Shown piece by piece: positions 24,757-34,065 of a stretch of DNA of 64,000 bases. The notes beneath the pieces were generated by a model. That model was given only the letters and a program-made list of their open reading frames with translations, was not told the origin of the DNA and ran no database searches. Source of the DNA: Cardiobacterium valvarum (GTDB lineage Bacteria > Pseudomonadota > Gammaproteobacteria > Cardiobacteriales > Cardiobacteriaceae); contig NZ_UFUW01000001.1 of assembly GCF_900460955.1 (NCBI RefSeq), positions 1-64,000 of the forward strand, read 5' to 3'. The translations under genes and the position numbers were made by a program. How positions within the stretch are numbered: the stretch's first letter is position 1; each line of letters starts with the position of its first letter.

Positions 24757-26424
24757 TTATTTCCCCGCTGCCAGGCTTTTTGCCTTCTCAATCAGCGTCA
24801 AGAGGCCCGCGCGTTCACCGTAGGGGTCGTCGCCTTTTGCCGCTTGCGCGAGACGGAGGATGCCGTCCCAGTCGAGGTTGCCGTTTTGCGCTCCACCTTT
24901 CAGCGCCTGCGCGTAGCTGGCAGCGGCGACGGCAAAGCGGGTCGCCTCGCTGGCTTCTGCAAGCGGGATGCTGTGGGCGGGGATGGCAAATTCCAGCAGT
25001 TGGCTGTCGCTTGCGCCGGGTTTTTTGTAGCGCAGTTTCAGCCAGCCGTATTCGTCCGTTTTGCCCTGCGCTGCGGCGGCCTTCTGGTAGCGGCTTTCAT
25101 CCAGCCAGCCGGGTTTGCCCTGCGGGATGATTTCGTAGAGGGCGGTGGCATTCATGCCTGCGCCGATGTCGCCTGCGTCCACCTTGTCGTTGTTGAAGTC
25201 TTCCTGACGCAGTACGCGGTTTTCATAGCCGACCAGGCGATATTCTTTGACGGTCGCCGGGTTGAATTCGACCTGGATTTTCAGGTCTTGTGCGACGGTG
25301 GCAAGCGTCGAAGTGAGCTGGCGCACCAGCACTTTTTTCGCTTCATCGAGGCTGTCGATATAGCTGTAATTGCCATCGCCCGCGTCTGCTAGCTGTTCCA
25401 TCAGTTGGTCGTTGTAGTTGCCGCTGCCATAGCCGAGGGTGGTGAGGCTGATGCCGCTTTTTTTCTGTTCGGCGACGTAGGTTTTCAGCGCTTCCGGGTC
25501 GCTGATGCCGACGTTGAAGTCGCCGTCAGTGGCAAGCAGGATGCGGTTGATGCCATCCGCGCGGTAGTGTTTTTTCGCGGCGTCGTAGGCCATGCGTAGC
25601 GCTTCACCGCCGGCGGTACTGCCGTCGGCATAGAGGGTTTTCAGTGCGTCCACGATTTTGGTTTTTTCACTGCCGGCGGTCGGCGGTAGCAATTCTTTGG
25701 TAAAACCGGAATAGGTGATGAGGCTGATGTGATCGTCCGGGCGCAGGGCTTCGGCGAAGTGGCAGACGGTTTTCTGCACCAGCGGCAGCTTGTCGGGGGC
25801 ATCCATCGAGCCGGAGGTGTCGATGAGGAAGACGAGGTTGGCGGGCGGGCGTTTGCCGGGGTCGAGGTCAGCCGCCTGTACGCCGATGCGGATGAGTTGG
25901 GCGTCCGCCTTCCACGGCGAGGCAACGGTTTCGGTGTGCACGGCGAAGGGTTTGCCGTCCGTCGGCAGCGGGTAGTGGTAGGCGAAGTAGTTGGTGATTT
26001 CTTCGATGCGTACGGCGTCGGTGGGTGGCAGGCGGTTTTCTTTTTCGATCATGCGGCGTACGTTGCTGTAACTGCCGGCATCGATGTCAATGCTGAAGGT
26101 GGAAACGGGGTTGTCAGCAGTGCGTTGCACGGGGTTGATGTCCTGATGCGCGTATTTTTCGGTGTTTTCAGGGGTGGTGATGACCGTACCGCCAATGCCG
26201 AATTGGGCGACGGCATCATTGGCGGCGGCTTCGGCTTGTGGGGCGGGTGCCACAGCTCCCACAGCGCCAGCAGGGGCGCGTTTCATCGCCATCTGCGGTG
26301 CGACGCTATAGGCGAAGTCGCGCTCATACGGTGGCGTGGCGGGATGCAGGTCGTCGCAGAGGCTGGCGGCATGGACGCTGCCGCAGGCAGCAAGCAGGGA
26401 CAAGGTCAGCAGGGGGATTTTCAT
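24757..26424 (-). CDS. YfbK-like von Willebrand factor A domain lipoprotein
   Basis: A 555-residue exported protein. The N-terminus MKIPLLTLSLLAAC has a lipobox (LAAC, Cys14), so it is probably a lipoprotein. An N-terminal YfbK-type region (about 100-200) includes STFSIDIDAGSYSNVRR. A VWA domain (about 200-390) has an intact MIDAS, DTSGSM. A DUF3520-like C-terminal part follows (about 395-550). ATG 26424 was chosen because AAGGAG precedes it and the signal sequence starts there; the longer frame adds an implausible basic leader. Function of the family is unknown. Confidence 0.88.
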   Translation of the reverse strand: MKIPLLTLSLLAACGSVHAASLCDDLHPATPPYERDFAYSVAPQMAMKRAPAGAVGAVAPAPQAEAAANDAVAQFGIGGTVITTPENTEKYAHQDINPVQRTADNPVSTFSIDIDAGSYSNVRRMIEKENRLPPTDAVRIEEITNYFAYHYPLPTDGKPFAVHTETVASPWKADAQLIRIGVQAADLDPGKRPPANLVFLIDTSGSMDAPDKLPLVQKTVCHFAEALRPDDHISLITYSGFTKELLPPTAGSEKTKIVDALKTLYADGSTAGGEALRMAYDAAKKHYRADGINRILLATDGDFNVGISDPEALKTYVAEQKKSGISLTTLGYGSGNYNDQLMEQLADAGDGNYSYIDSLDEAKKVLVRQLTSTLATVAQDLKIQVEFNPATVKEYRLVGYENRVLRQEDFNNDKVDAGDIGAGMNATALYEIIPQGKPGWLDESRYQKAAAAQGKTDEYGWLKLRYKKPGASDSQLLEFAIPAHSIPLAEASEATRFAVAAASYAQALKGGAQNGNLDWDGILRLAQAAKGDDPYGERAGLLTLIEKAKSLAAGK

Positions 26425-26761
26425 GTCGGCTCCTTGGGAGGTTGCGGGAAGCGATGCGGTTTTGCCGCGCCGGCGGGGCGGGTTGACGCCTCCTATCATC
26501 ATAGGACGGACTGCCGCCTGCTTGATATAGGAAAACATCTAAAAAATCGTAACGGCGTTGCGCTACCGGCCGGCATGGTCGGGCGGGCTCCGCTTTAAGG
26601 CGGGCGCCACAGCCCGGATGACGCACCCCATTCCGTTCATTGCCTGAAAAAACGCCCCGCCGGGTTGCATCGGCGGGGCGTTGTTGTGAGCGGCGCACTT
26701 GTCCTTTCTGCCGCTTCCCGGTAGGAGCCTGGGAAACGACGAGTCAGGAGCGAAGAGTGAA
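26425..26761. other. Intergenic region between VWA gene and glgP
   Basis: Holds the upstream region of the VWA gene, a GC-rich inverted stretch around 26575-26620 and the glgP terminator. No coding signal was seen. Confidence 0.5.
26647..26682 (-). terminator. Terminator of glgP
   Basis: AACGCCCCGCCG/CGGCGGGGCGTT stem with an eight-base loop and, on the reverse strand, a run of six T; 80 bases past the glgP stop. Confidence 0.85.
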
Positions 26762-29311
26762 TCAGTGCTTGCGCGATTTTGGTTTTTGCGGTGCCGCTGC
26801 GGCAGGTTTAGCCGCTTCTACGGCGGGTTTGCCGTCTTCCCGCTGTTTGCCGGTGAGAGCGCGGACATCCGGCAGCGGTTGGATGCGCCAAATATCGCGC
26901 GCGTAGTCAGCGATTGAACGGTCGGAGGAGAAATAACCCATGTTGGCGATGTTGGCGATCGCCGATTTCACCCATTTGTCCTGGTTGCGGTAGCGGCGGT
27001 CAATATGGGCCTGCGCTTCGACGTAGCTGCGGAAGTCGGCCAGCACTTGATAGTAGTCGCTGAAAACATGCAGGTTTTCGTGATAACGGCTCGGTTCTTC
27101 CGGCGAGAAGGCGCCGGAGGTGATTTGCATCACGGTTTCGTGCAGTTCTTTGTCGTTTTCAAGGTAGAGCAGCGGGGAGTAACCGCGCTGGCGCAGGGCC
27201 TCGACCTGTTCGACGGTGTTGCCGAAGATGAAGATGTTGTCTTCGCCAACGGCGTTCAGGATTTCCACGTTGGCGCCGTCCAGCGTGCCCACGGTCAGCG
27301 CGCCGTTCAGCGCAAATTTCATGTTGCTGGTGCCGGAGGCTTCGGTGCCCGCCAGCGAGATCTGTTCGGAGACATCGGCGGCGGGGATGATGATTTGCGC
27401 CAGGCTGACGCCGTAGTTGGGGATGAAGACGACTTTGATCAGGTCGTGGATGCGGCCATCGTTGTTGATGACGTTCGCCACGTCGTTGATGAGGTGGATG
27501 ATTTTCTTCGCCGCGTAGTAGGCACTCGCCGCTTTACCGGCGAAGATGAAGACGCGCGGCACCCATTCGCCATGCGGGTTTTTCAGGATCTGGTTGTAGC
27601 GGCTGACGATGTGCAGCACGTTCAGGAGTTGCCGCTTGTATTCGTGGATGCGCTTGATTTGTACGTCAAAGAGGGCTTCGGGGTTCACTTTGATGCCGAG
27701 TTCGTCTTTGATGTACTCGGCGAGGCGGCGTTTGTTGTCGAGTTTGACGGCGCGGATTTCGGCGCGGAAGGCGGCATCTTCTTTGAGCGGGTTGAGTTTT
27801 GCCAGCTGCTCAAGGTCGCGACGCCAGTCTTTACCGATGTGGCGGTCAAGCACTTGCGCAAGGCCGGGGTTGGCAAGCGCAATCCAGCGGCGCGGGGTAA
27901 CGCCGTTCGTAACGTTGGTGAAGCGTTCCGGCCAGAGGCGGGCAAAGTCAGCAAAGAGGGATTTGACCATGAGATCGGAGTGGATTTTGGCGACACCATT
28001 GACTTTGTGCGAGCCGATGACGGCCAGCCAGGCCATGCGCACGCGGCGGCCACCTTCTTCGTCGATGATGGAGACGCGGCGGATGAAGTCGTCATCCATG
28101 CCCTGTTCGCGCAGTTTACTCAGGAAGTGTTCGTTGATTTCGAAGATGAGTTGCAGGTGGCGCGGCAGGATGCGGCCGATCATTTCTACTGGCCAGCTTT
28201 CCAGCGCTTCGCTCATCAGGGTGTGGTTGGTATAGGAGAAGATTTTCTGACAGGCCGCCCAGGCGTCATCCCATTTGATGGCGTATTCATCGATCAGGAT
28301 ACGCATCAGCTCGGGGATGGCGAGCACGGGGTGGGTGTCGTTCAAGTGGATGGCGATGGTGTCGGTGAGGTTGGTCAGGTCGTCGTTTTCTTTGAGGTGA
28401 CGGCGCACGATGTCCTGCACCGAGGCGGAGACGAGGAAGTATTCCTGGCGCAGGCGCAATTCGCGGCCGACAGTGGTGGAGTCGTCCGGGTAGAGGACAC
28501 GCGAGACGTTTTCCGAGGTGTTTTGTTTTTCGATAGCGGCAAAGTAGTCGCCTTTGTTGAAGTCGCCGAGGTTGAAAACGTCGCCCGCGTGTGCCCACCA
28601 CAGGCGCAGGGTATCAGAAACGTCAGTGTCGAAGCCGGGAATGATCTGGTCATAGGCCAGCGCGGTGATTTGTTCGCTGTTGTTCCAGATGCACTGTTCG
28701 CCCTGGTAGTGGACGTTGCCGCCGAAGCGGATGGTGTAGCGCTTGCTGGGGCGGCGGAATTGCCAGGCGATGTCCTGCTCGGTCCAGGTATCGGGCTGCT
28801 CGACCTGTTTGCCGTTTTCGATAACCTGGCGGAACATGCCGTATTCGTAACGGATGCCGTAACCGATGGCGGGGATGCGCAGGGTGGCGAGGCTGTCCAT
28901 GAAACAGGCGGCGAGGCGACCGAGGCCACCGTTACCAAGGCCGGGGTCGCCTTCTTCGGCGACGATTTCATTGATGTCCTGCCCCAGTTCAGCGAGCGCT
29001 TCGCGCATGGCGTCATAGACGTCTTCGGCAATCAGCGCGTTCGACAGGGCGCGGCCCATCAGGAATTCCATGGAGAGATAGTAGACGCGGCGCAGGTGGT
29101 CGCGGCGCAGGTGCAGGGTGGTCTGCAGCCAGCGTTCGGCGGCAAGATCGCGCACGGCAAGCAGGGCAGCGTTCAGCCAGTTGGTTTTGGTCGCTTCCGA
29201 CGGCGGGCAGCCGAGGCCGAAGATGAGTTTGTAGACGAGCGCTTCTTTCAGGCTTTGTACGTCGCTACCCGGTGCGCGGTAGGGGTATTTTTGCTGTTCG
29301 TTTAATGTCAT
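26762..29311 (-). CDS. glgP: Glycogen/maltodextrin phosphorylase
   Basis: PLP enzyme that phosphorolyses alpha-1,4-glucans to glucose-1-phosphate. The 849 residues include the PLP-lysine motif [12 protein letters not shown] with Lys665, the typical [20 protein letters not shown]-terminal block and [18 protein letters not shown] Lys/Ala/Pro-rich tail of about 25 residues is added at the C-terminus ([18 protein letters not shown]), which is unusual. It is a single-gene unit; no other glg genes are nearby. Glucokinase at 15.5 kb would handle free glucose produced alongside. Confidence 0.96.
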   Translation of the reverse strand: MTLNEQQKYPYRAPGSDVQSLKEALVYKLIFGLGCPPSEATKTNWLNAALLAVRDLAAERWLQTTLHLRRDHLRRVYYLSMEFLMGRALSNALIAEDVYDAMREALAELGQDINEIVAEEGDPGLGNGGLGRLAACFMDSLATLRIPAIGYGIRYEYGMFRQVIENGKQVEQPDTWTEQDIAWQFRRPSKRYTIRFGGNVHYQGEQCIWNNSEQITALAYDQIIPGFDTDVSDTLRLWWAHAGDVFNLGDFNKGDYFAAIEKQNTSENVSRVLYPDDSTTVGRELRLRQEYFLVSASVQDIVRRHLKENDDLTNLTDTIAIHLNDTHPVLAIPELMRILIDEYAIKWDDAWAACQKIFSYTNHTLMSEALESWPVEMIGRILPRHLQLIFEINEHFLSKLREQGMDDDFIRRVSIIDEEGGRRVRMAWLAVIGSHKVNGVAKIHSDLMVKSLFADFARLWPERFTNVTNGVTPRRWIALANPGLAQVLDRHIGKDWRRDLEQLAKLNPLKEDAAFRAEIRAVKLDNKRRLAEYIKDELGIKVNPEALFDVQIKRIHEYKRQLLNVLHIVSRYNQILKNPHGEWVPRVFIFAGKAASAYYAAKKIIHLINDVANVINNDGRIHDLIKVVFIPNYGVSLAQIIIPAADVSEQISLAGTEASGTSNMKFALNGALTVGTLDGANVEILNAVGEDNIFIFGNTVEQVEALRQRGYSPLLYLENDKELHETVMQITSGAFSPEEPSRYHENLHVFSDYYQVLADFRSYVEAQAHIDRRYRNQDKWVKSAIANIANMGYFSSDRSIADYARDIWRIQPLPDVRALTGKQREDGKPAVEAAKPAAAAPQKPKSRKH

Positions 29312-29495
29312 GGTGGGACCCTCATGGGTAGTGGATTTTTCAGGGCGGAATGATACGCCTGCCAGCGACTTTTTTGTACTGTGTAAATTGTGGATTTTGT
29401 TTGATTTTTTGTGAATTTATCGCATAAGAAGACTCTTTTTCGGGCGAATTTTGCCGATAAAAAATCTATCCGGCGGTGGGTTGGTGCGTGGACAC

Positions 29496-29534
29496 AAAAA
29501 AACGCTTCATCCTTGATTGAGGATGAAGCGTTTG
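29496..29534 (-). terminator. Terminator after the entericidin gene
   Basis: AACGCTTCATCC/GGATGAAGCGTT stem with an eight-base loop and, on the reverse strand, seven T; 16 bases past the stop codon. Confidence 0.88.
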
Positions 29535-29549
29535 TTATGAGGCGGCGGC

Positions 29550-29693
29550 TCAGCCGTTTTTGGCGCGTTCGGCGGCGTTCGATATGCCTTGCCCCGCTTT
29601 TTGGATATCGCGACCTAAACCCTGGGTGGTGTTGCAGGCGCAGAGCAGGCCGGCAAAGGTGAAGAGGACAGCGGTCAGGGTCAGTTTTTTCAT
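29550..29693 (-). CDS. Entericidin-family small lipoprotein
   Basis: A 47-residue lipoprotein read directly from the reverse strand: MKKLTLTAVLFTFAGLLCAC with a lipobox ending at Cys20, then NTTQGLGRDIQKAGQGI and a Lys/Asn-rich end. This matches the entericidin A/B family, small envelope lipoproteins associated with stress and lysis. An AGGAGA site precedes the ATG and a terminator follows, so it is a complete monocistronic gene too short for ordinary gene finders. Confidence 0.88.
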   Translation of the reverse strand: MKKLTLTAVLFTFAGLLCACNTTQGLGRDIQKAGQGISNAAERAKNG

Positions 29694-29740
29694 GGATGTC
29701 TCCTGTTGTTATCTTCCACAGTGGAATTGTGTGCATTGTA

Positions 29741-29762
29741 TCTTCGTGTACGGCAAAAATCC
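29741..29762. repeat. Left end of a small inverted-repeat element (copy 3, incomplete)
   Basis: TCTTCGTGTACGGCAAAAAT.. differs in about four bases from the left end of the element at 18783. No matching right end was found before the dps terminator, so it is a broken copy. Confidence 0.6.
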
Positions 29763-29855
29763 CCTCCGTCGGCTGCCCGCAAAAACGCGAGCATGCTTGC
29801 GGTGCGTGGCCGTTGGGAAGGCTGGTTTATACGGGTTTTCCGCTTGGGCACGCGC

Positions 29856-29928
29856 CAAGCGGCGTAAATACTGGACCCGCCAAGCGGCATCGTTACTGGC
29901 CAGGTAAGCGGCATGTGCCGGGCTTGCC
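29856..29928. repeat. 25-bp extragenic tandem repeat, array 3
   Basis: Units at 29856-29880 and 29881-29905 and a partial third beginning AAGCGGC. The first unit (CAAGCGGCGTAAATACTGG..) is nearly identical to the first unit of the array at 45234. Confidence 0.85.
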
Positions 29929-29931
29929 CAC

Positions 29932-29958
29932 AAAAAAGCGCCCGTGGTCAGCGGGCGC
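29932..29958 (-). terminator. Terminator of dps
   Basis: GCGCCCG/CGGGCGC stem and, on the reverse strand, a run of six T; 39 bases past the dps stop. Confidence 0.85.
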
Positions 29959-29996
29959 GCGAGTTTGTGTGTGTTATTCGTGTTGGGTTGGCCGGC

Positions 29997-30467
29997 TCAT
30001 TTTTCCAGCAGGGAGCGCAGCATCCATGCGGTTTTTTCGTGGGTCTGCATGCGGGTGGTCAAGAGATCGGCGGTCGGTTCGTCACTGGCTTCGTCCACTG
30101 CCGGGAAAAGGGCGCGGCAGGTGCGCACCACGGTTTCCTGTCCTTCGACGAGTTCGCGGATCATGGTGGTGGCATCGGTATTTGCCTTGCCTTCTTTGAT
30201 ACTGGTCAGTGCGGCGTATTCGCTGTATGAGCCCGGTGCGTAGTAGCCCAGAGCGCGGATACGTTCGGCGATTTCGTCGATGGCGGCGGCGAGCTCGGTG
30301 TACTGCTCTTCGAACATGAGGTGCAGGGTGCGGAATTGCGGACCTTCGATGTTCCAGTGGTAATTGTGGGTTTTGAGGTAGAGGGTGTAGCTGTCGGCCA
30401 GCACTTTGGTCAGGCCTTCGGCGATGGTTTTGCGTTGGCTTTCGGTCATGCCGATGTTGATGGTCAT
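29997..30467 (-). CDS. dps: Dps-family ferritin-like DNA-protection protein
   Basis: Dodecameric mini-ferritin that oxidises Fe(II) with hydrogen peroxide and stores iron. The 156 residues contain the ferroxidase-site pattern THNYHWNIEGPQFRTLHLMFEEQY at about 33-56, with the expected His, Asp/Glu residues. There is little N-terminal extension (MTINIGMTESQR), so DNA binding by a lysine-rich tail is unlikely. A good promoter lies immediately upstream, overlapping the end of the FHA gene. Confidence 0.93.
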   Translation of the reverse strand: MTINIGMTESQRKTIAEGLTKVLADSYTLYLKTHNYHWNIEGPQFRTLHLMFEEQYTELAAAIDEIAERIRALGYYAPGSYSEYAALTSIKEGKANTDATTMIRELVEGQETVVRTCRALFPAVDEASDEPTADLLTTRMQTHEKTAWMLRSLLEK

Positions 30468-30528
30468 GGTTTTTTCTCCGTATGTTCAGTGGGTTGTATC
30501 GCCACGCGGTCGCGCGGCAACGGTGCGG

Positions 30529-30557
30529 ATTATTCGCTCATTGTTCACTTTTGTCAA
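30529..30557 (-). promoter_or_regulatory. Promoter of dps
   Basis: Perfect TTGACA at 30552-30557 and AATAAT at 30529-30534 on the reverse strand, spacer 17 bp, A/T-rich upstream DNA. It overlaps the last codons of the FHA gene (stop at 30538), so dps is transcribed independently. Confidence 0.75.
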
Positions 30558-31440
30558 TCGAAAAGAAGTTTTTGATTGGTTTTATTTGACTATCGAAGAG
30601 GACGCTGCTGCCCAGTTCGCTCTGGTAGACGGGGTAGCTGCCGGGGCGCTGGCTGAAGAAGTCGTGGTCGCGCAGGTAGGCGTAGCTGATGAGCAGGGTC
30701 ATCGGTAGCGCGGTGAGCAGGGTGGCGCGGCGCAGGACGCGGCCGGCAAGCGGGATATGGTCGCGCAGGAAGGCGCGGTGCAGCCACAGGTAGCCGAGAT
30801 AGGCAAGGATGGTGCCGCAGGTGGTGGCCGCCGTGCTGTTGAACTGGAAGCCGTACCAGCCGGCGAGGCTGTCCACAATGTCGCTGCCGGCGCTGTAGGC
30901 GCTGATGATGCCAAGTACGGGCAGGATGAGGTAGCGGCGCGAGAGCGGCAGGATCATGCTGTGCACGATCCAGGTGATGCCGAGCAGGGTAATGAGCAGG
31001 GTAATGAAGCGGTTGTAGTCGAAGATGTAGCTTTGCGGGCTGTCGAGGTAGCCATCCCACATCGGCAGGGCGATGGCGGCGGCGAACCAGCAGAATACGG
31101 CGGCAGGGTGGGTGACAAGCGACCACCAGCGCCGTTTTTTATCGGAATATGGCATGGGTTTGCTGCGGTCCGTCCAGATTTTCAGGGTCGCCGCGCCGAT
31201 TTGCAGCAGGGTGTTGCCGTCAAGGGCGCGGGTGGTGTGGATGCGCGTGCCGTTGGCGTGGCTTTCGCCGAGGCTGCGGATGGTGAGGCCTTGGCCGGTT
31301 TCTTCGATGACGACGTGATGGTCAGCGATAAACGGGCTTTTGATGGTGATGTTGTTGTCCGCACTGCGGCCAATGCGCACGGGGTAACAGCTGGTACGGT
31401 GGATTTGGTCGGGGGTTTCGATGGTCAGTTCGGTTGCCAT
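30538..31440 (-). CDS. FHA-domain integral membrane protein
   Basis: A 300-residue protein with an N-terminal FHA (phosphothreonine-binding) domain at about 15-90, showing YPVRIGRS, DHHVVIEE and HANGTRI. A membrane region of about five or six helices (about 110-275) and a short polar tail follow. The FHA domain should be cytoplasmic. It overlaps the 3' end of the upstream protease gene by 16 bp, implying co-expression. No Ser/Thr kinase or phosphatase is in the window, so the phosphopeptide partner is unknown. Confidence 0.85.
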   Translation of the reverse strand: MATELTIETPDQIHRTSCYPVRIGRSADNNITIKSPFIADHHVVIEETGQGLTIRSLGESHANGTRIHTTRALDGNTLLQIGAATLKIWTDRSKPMPYSDKKRRWWSLVTHPAAVFCWFAAAIALPMWDGYLDSPQSYIFDYNRFITLLITLLGITWIVHSMILPLSRRYLILPVLGIISAYSAGSDIVDSLAGWYGFQFNSTAATTCGTILAYLGYLWLHRAFLRDHIPLAGRVLRRATLLTALPMTLLISYAYLRDHDFFSQRPGSYPVYQSELGSSVLFDSQIKPIKNFFSIDKSEQ

Positions 31441-32804
31441 GTGATTTGTTCCAGTATGTGCGCCATGACGCGTTTGCCGAGGTTTTCCTGGATGCCGGTG
31501 AGCATCATGGTAATGGTGAAGCCTTGTTGTTTTTCGCCGATTTGCGCGGCGATGAGGTAGAGGTCGGAAATGGCTTCGCCGTTTTTGATGTATTTTTTCG
31601 ACGGCTGGGTGCAGTAGGTGGTTTTGAAGGGTTTGCCGCCAATGGCGACGAAGTCTGCGGTGCAGGCGAAGTCGCCGAAGTCACGGCGTGAGCGCAGCTC
31701 GTAGGGCAGGCGGTATTCGCGGCTGTAGAGGTGGTAGAAGCGCGCGGCCGGCATGGGTTCGCGGGCGTAGAAGTTGCTGTAGACGAAGCCCATGCGCCCG
31801 ACCTGGGTGTCGCCGCTGATGTAGGTGACGCGGTCAGACTGGCAGATGACGGATTCACTCGCGGCGAGGTCTTCCAGTTCTTGTTGCGGCGAGACATCCC
31901 AGCAGCGCAGGTCGCCGCCGAATTCGGTCGGCACGGTGTAGTGGCCGATGGTCGCTTTTTTCCAGTCGTTTTTGAAAAACGGGGCGTAGTATTTGCCGTT
32001 GTCGGCGATGAGCTGGTCGGCGATGCTTTCGTTGATGTTGACCGCGCCGCTTTCCGCCTGCTTGAGCAGTTCGGCGAGGTGGCTGGCCGGAACGAGGAAA
32101 CCGATGTCGTTGCCCTGGCTTTCGACGTTGATGCCGATGACTTCGCCTGCCTTGTTGACGGTCGGGCCGCCGCTCATGCCGGAGTTGATGGCGCCGGAAA
32201 AGAGGATGCGCGAGCGCGCACTTTTTTGCAGGATGCCGTTGTTGATGCCGTCAACGATGATGAAGCCGAGATCGCCGGGGTTGCCGAGGGAGTAGAGGGC
32301 TTCACCCTGTTCGGGTACGCCGCCGAGTTTGAAGGGTTTGCCGAGGTCGTGATCGGCGGCGACGATGGCGAGGTCATGCACCACGTCCACTGCGAGCAGG
32401 CGCAACTGGCCTTCCTTGTCGTCGGTGGCGATATATTCGATGGCGTGTTTTTCCTTGTTCACCGCGTCGGCGATAACGTGGTAGTTGGTGGCGATCATCT
32501 TGCCGTCGCCGATGACGAAGCCGGAACCGATGCTGGTTTTCTGTCCGGTGGCGGTGTTGATGGTGCGCACCTGATAGATGCTGGGTTTATAGGACGAGAA
32601 CAGCGCCTTGACGGAAAACGGCGTGTCCTGCTGCGCGGCGAGCAGCGGCGGCGGGGCGGGGTGGTTGGCATCTGCCGCAAGCCCAGTATTTATCTCGCTT
32701 GGCGCGGATCCAGGTTTTTCCCCGCCTGGTGCGGATGGCAACGGTTGTGCGCAAACGGCAGCCGCCATCGCCGCCGCAAGCGGGAACATCAGCAGCTTCT
32801 TCAT
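31425..32804 (-). CDS. Secreted trypsin-like (HtrA-type) serine protease
   Basis: A 459-residue exported protein with signal peptide [20 protein letters not shown] Pro/Ala-rich linker (about 20-60) leads to a trypsin-like domain (about 65-240) with a complete triad: His109 (TNYHV), Asp144 (VHDLAIV) and Ser211 (GMSGGP). An unrecognised C-terminal region of about 220 residues follows and no PDZ domain is obvious. ATG 32804 overlaps the tyrS stop (ATGA). The linker segment APSEINTG is encoded by a copy of the 25-bp repeat (32681-32704). Coupling to the FHA gene suggests a joint envelope function. Confidence 0.85.
   Translation of the reverse strand: MKKLLMFPLAAAMAAAVCAQPLPSAPGGEKPGSAPSEINTGLAADANHPAPPPLLAAQQDTPFSVKALFSSYKPSIYQVRTINTATGQKTSIGSGFVIGDGKMIATNYHVIADAVNKEKHAIEYIATDDKEGQLRLLAVDVVHDLAIVAADHDLGKPFKLGGVPEQGEALYSLGNPGDLGFIIVDGINNGILQKSARSRILFSGAINSGMSGGPTVNKAGEVIGINVESQGNDIGFLVPASHLAELLKQAESGAVNINESIADQLIADNGKYYAPFFKNDWKKATIGHYTVPTEFGGDLRCWDVSPQQELEDLAASESVICQSDRVTYISGDTQVGRMGFVYSNFYAREPMPAARFYHLYSREYRLPYELRSRRDFGDFACTADFVAIGGKPFKTTYCTQPSKKYIKNGEAISDLYLIAAQIGEKQQGFTITMMLTGIQENLGKRVMAHILEQITWQPN
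32681..32704 (-). repeat. Copy of the 25-bp repeat inside the protease gene
   Basis: On the reverse strand CGCCAAGCGAGATAAATACTGGGC compares with CGCCAAGCGGCGTAAATACTGGAC between genes, about 21 of 24 identical. It encodes the linker residues A-P-S-E-I-N-T-G. Confidence 0.7.
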
Positions 32805-34003
32805 GCCAGCACGACCTTGGCAATACGGCGTTTGCCCGCCTGAATAATGCCGCTGAAACCGCGCGGCAGCTTGAAACTGCGGTCGGCGACCTTCTCGCCG
32901 TCCACCTTGACCGCGCCGCCATCCACCATGCGCAGCCCTTCGGACGTGCTTGGCACCATCCCGGCCGCTTTCAGCACATTGGCAATCGGCATGACGTCGC
33001 CCTCGCAAGCGATGCTGATCTCTTCCAGATCTTCCGGAATCTCGTTTTTGGCGAAGCGGTTGACGAAAGCTTCCTGCGCCGCTTCCGCTGCCGCTGCGTC
33101 GTGGAAACGTCCGACCAGCTCGCGCGCCAGCTCAAACTTCACATCACGCGGATTGCGACCACCTTCGACCTCCGCTTGCAGCGCCCTGATCTCATCCAGC
33201 GAGCGGAAAGACAGCAGCGTAAACCAGCGCCACATCAAATCATCTGAAATCGACATCACCTTGCCGAACATCTCGTTTGGCGCGTCAAAAATACCGATGT
33301 AATTGCCGAGCGACTTGCTCATCTTCTGCACACCGTCAAGGCCTTCCAGAATCGGCATGGTAATGATGGCCTGCGGCGACTGTCCATACTCGCGCTGCAA
33401 ATCGCGCCCGACCAGCAGATTGAACTTCTGATCCGTGCCGCCCAGTTCCACATCCGCTTCCAGCGCCACCGAATCATAACCCTGCGTCAGCGGGTACAAA
33501 AACTCATGCACCGCAATCGGGCGGCCTTCCGTATAGCGCTTGTGGAAATCATCGCGTTCCAGCATCCGCGCCACCGTGTACTTCGCGGCGAGGCGGACAA
33601 AATCCGTGGACGACAGCCCTTCCATCCAGTGCGAATTAAAGACCACCTCCGTCTTGTCGCGGTCAAGCACCTTGAACACCTGATCCTTGTACGTTTCCGC
33701 ATTTGCCAGCACCTGCTCCTTGGACAGCGGCGGACGCGTCGCATTCTTGCCGGAGGGATCGCCAATCATCGCGGTGAAATCGCCAATCAAAAACAGCACC
33801 GTATGTCCGGCATCCTGGAACTGGCGCAACTTGTTCAAGACAACCGTGTGGCCGAAATGCAAATCCGGCGCGGTCGGGTCCATGCCCAGCTTCACCCGCA
33901 GCCGCTTGCCCGCCTTCAACTTGGCAACAAGCTCTTCCTCGCCGATAAAATCCTCGGCGCCGCGCCGAAACAGCGCCAACTGCGCATCCACACTCATAGA
34001 CAT
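32801..34003 (-). CDS. tyrS: Tyrosyl-tRNA synthetase
   Basis: Class I aminoacyl-tRNA synthetase charging tRNA-Tyr. The HIGH-type motif is HFGH at 49-52 and KMSKS is at 227-231, with an S4-like RNA-binding domain at the C-terminus (about 335-400). The start at 34003 is set by GGAGG five bases before ATG and gives 400 residues; a much longer upstream frame crosses the divergent promoter region and is antisense to the M23 gene. The KMSKS form is the TyrRZ-like (TyrS2) subfamily. Confidence 0.97.
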   Translation of the reverse strand: MSMSVDAQLALFRRGAEDFIGEEELVAKLKAGKRLRVKLGMDPTAPDLHFGHTVVLNKLRQFQDAGHTVLFLIGDFTAMIGDPSGKNATRPPLSKEQVLANAETYKDQVFKVLDRDKTEVVFNSHWMEGLSSTDFVRLAAKYTVARMLERDDFHKRYTEGRPIAVHEFLYPLTQGYDSVALEADVELGGTDQKFNLLVGRDLQREYGQSPQAIITMPILEGLDGVQKMSKSLGNYIGIFDAPNEMFGKVMSISDDLMWRWFTLLSFRSLDEIRALQAEVEGGRNPRDVKFELARELVGRFHDAAAAEAAQEAFVNRFAKNEIPEDLEEISIACEGDVMPIANVLKAAGMVPSTSEGLRMVDGGAVKVDGEKVADRSFKLPRGFSGIIQAGKRRIAKVVLA

Positions 34004-34065
34004 AAACACCTCCGAAAAAACAGTACAATGCGGCACTTTCAGCCTAACCCCGCGCTGCCAAGCCC

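Larger units (their letters stand above)
29694..29996. other. Intergenic region with repeat array between entericidin and dps
   Basis: About 300 bp. It holds the left arm of a hairpin element (29741-29762), a hairpin at about 29775-29800, the 25-bp repeat array and the dps terminator. No gene seen. Confidence 0.6.

Noticed and set aside
24459..25130. Forward open frame across the LolA-like/VWA spacer
   Set aside because: It runs through a terminator and into the antisense of the VWA gene, with no motif.
27005..29305. A 766-residue open frame antisense to glgP
   Set aside because: It mirrors a well-supported gene of normal length, has no ribosome site or family motif and its composition is that of reverse-translated glgP.
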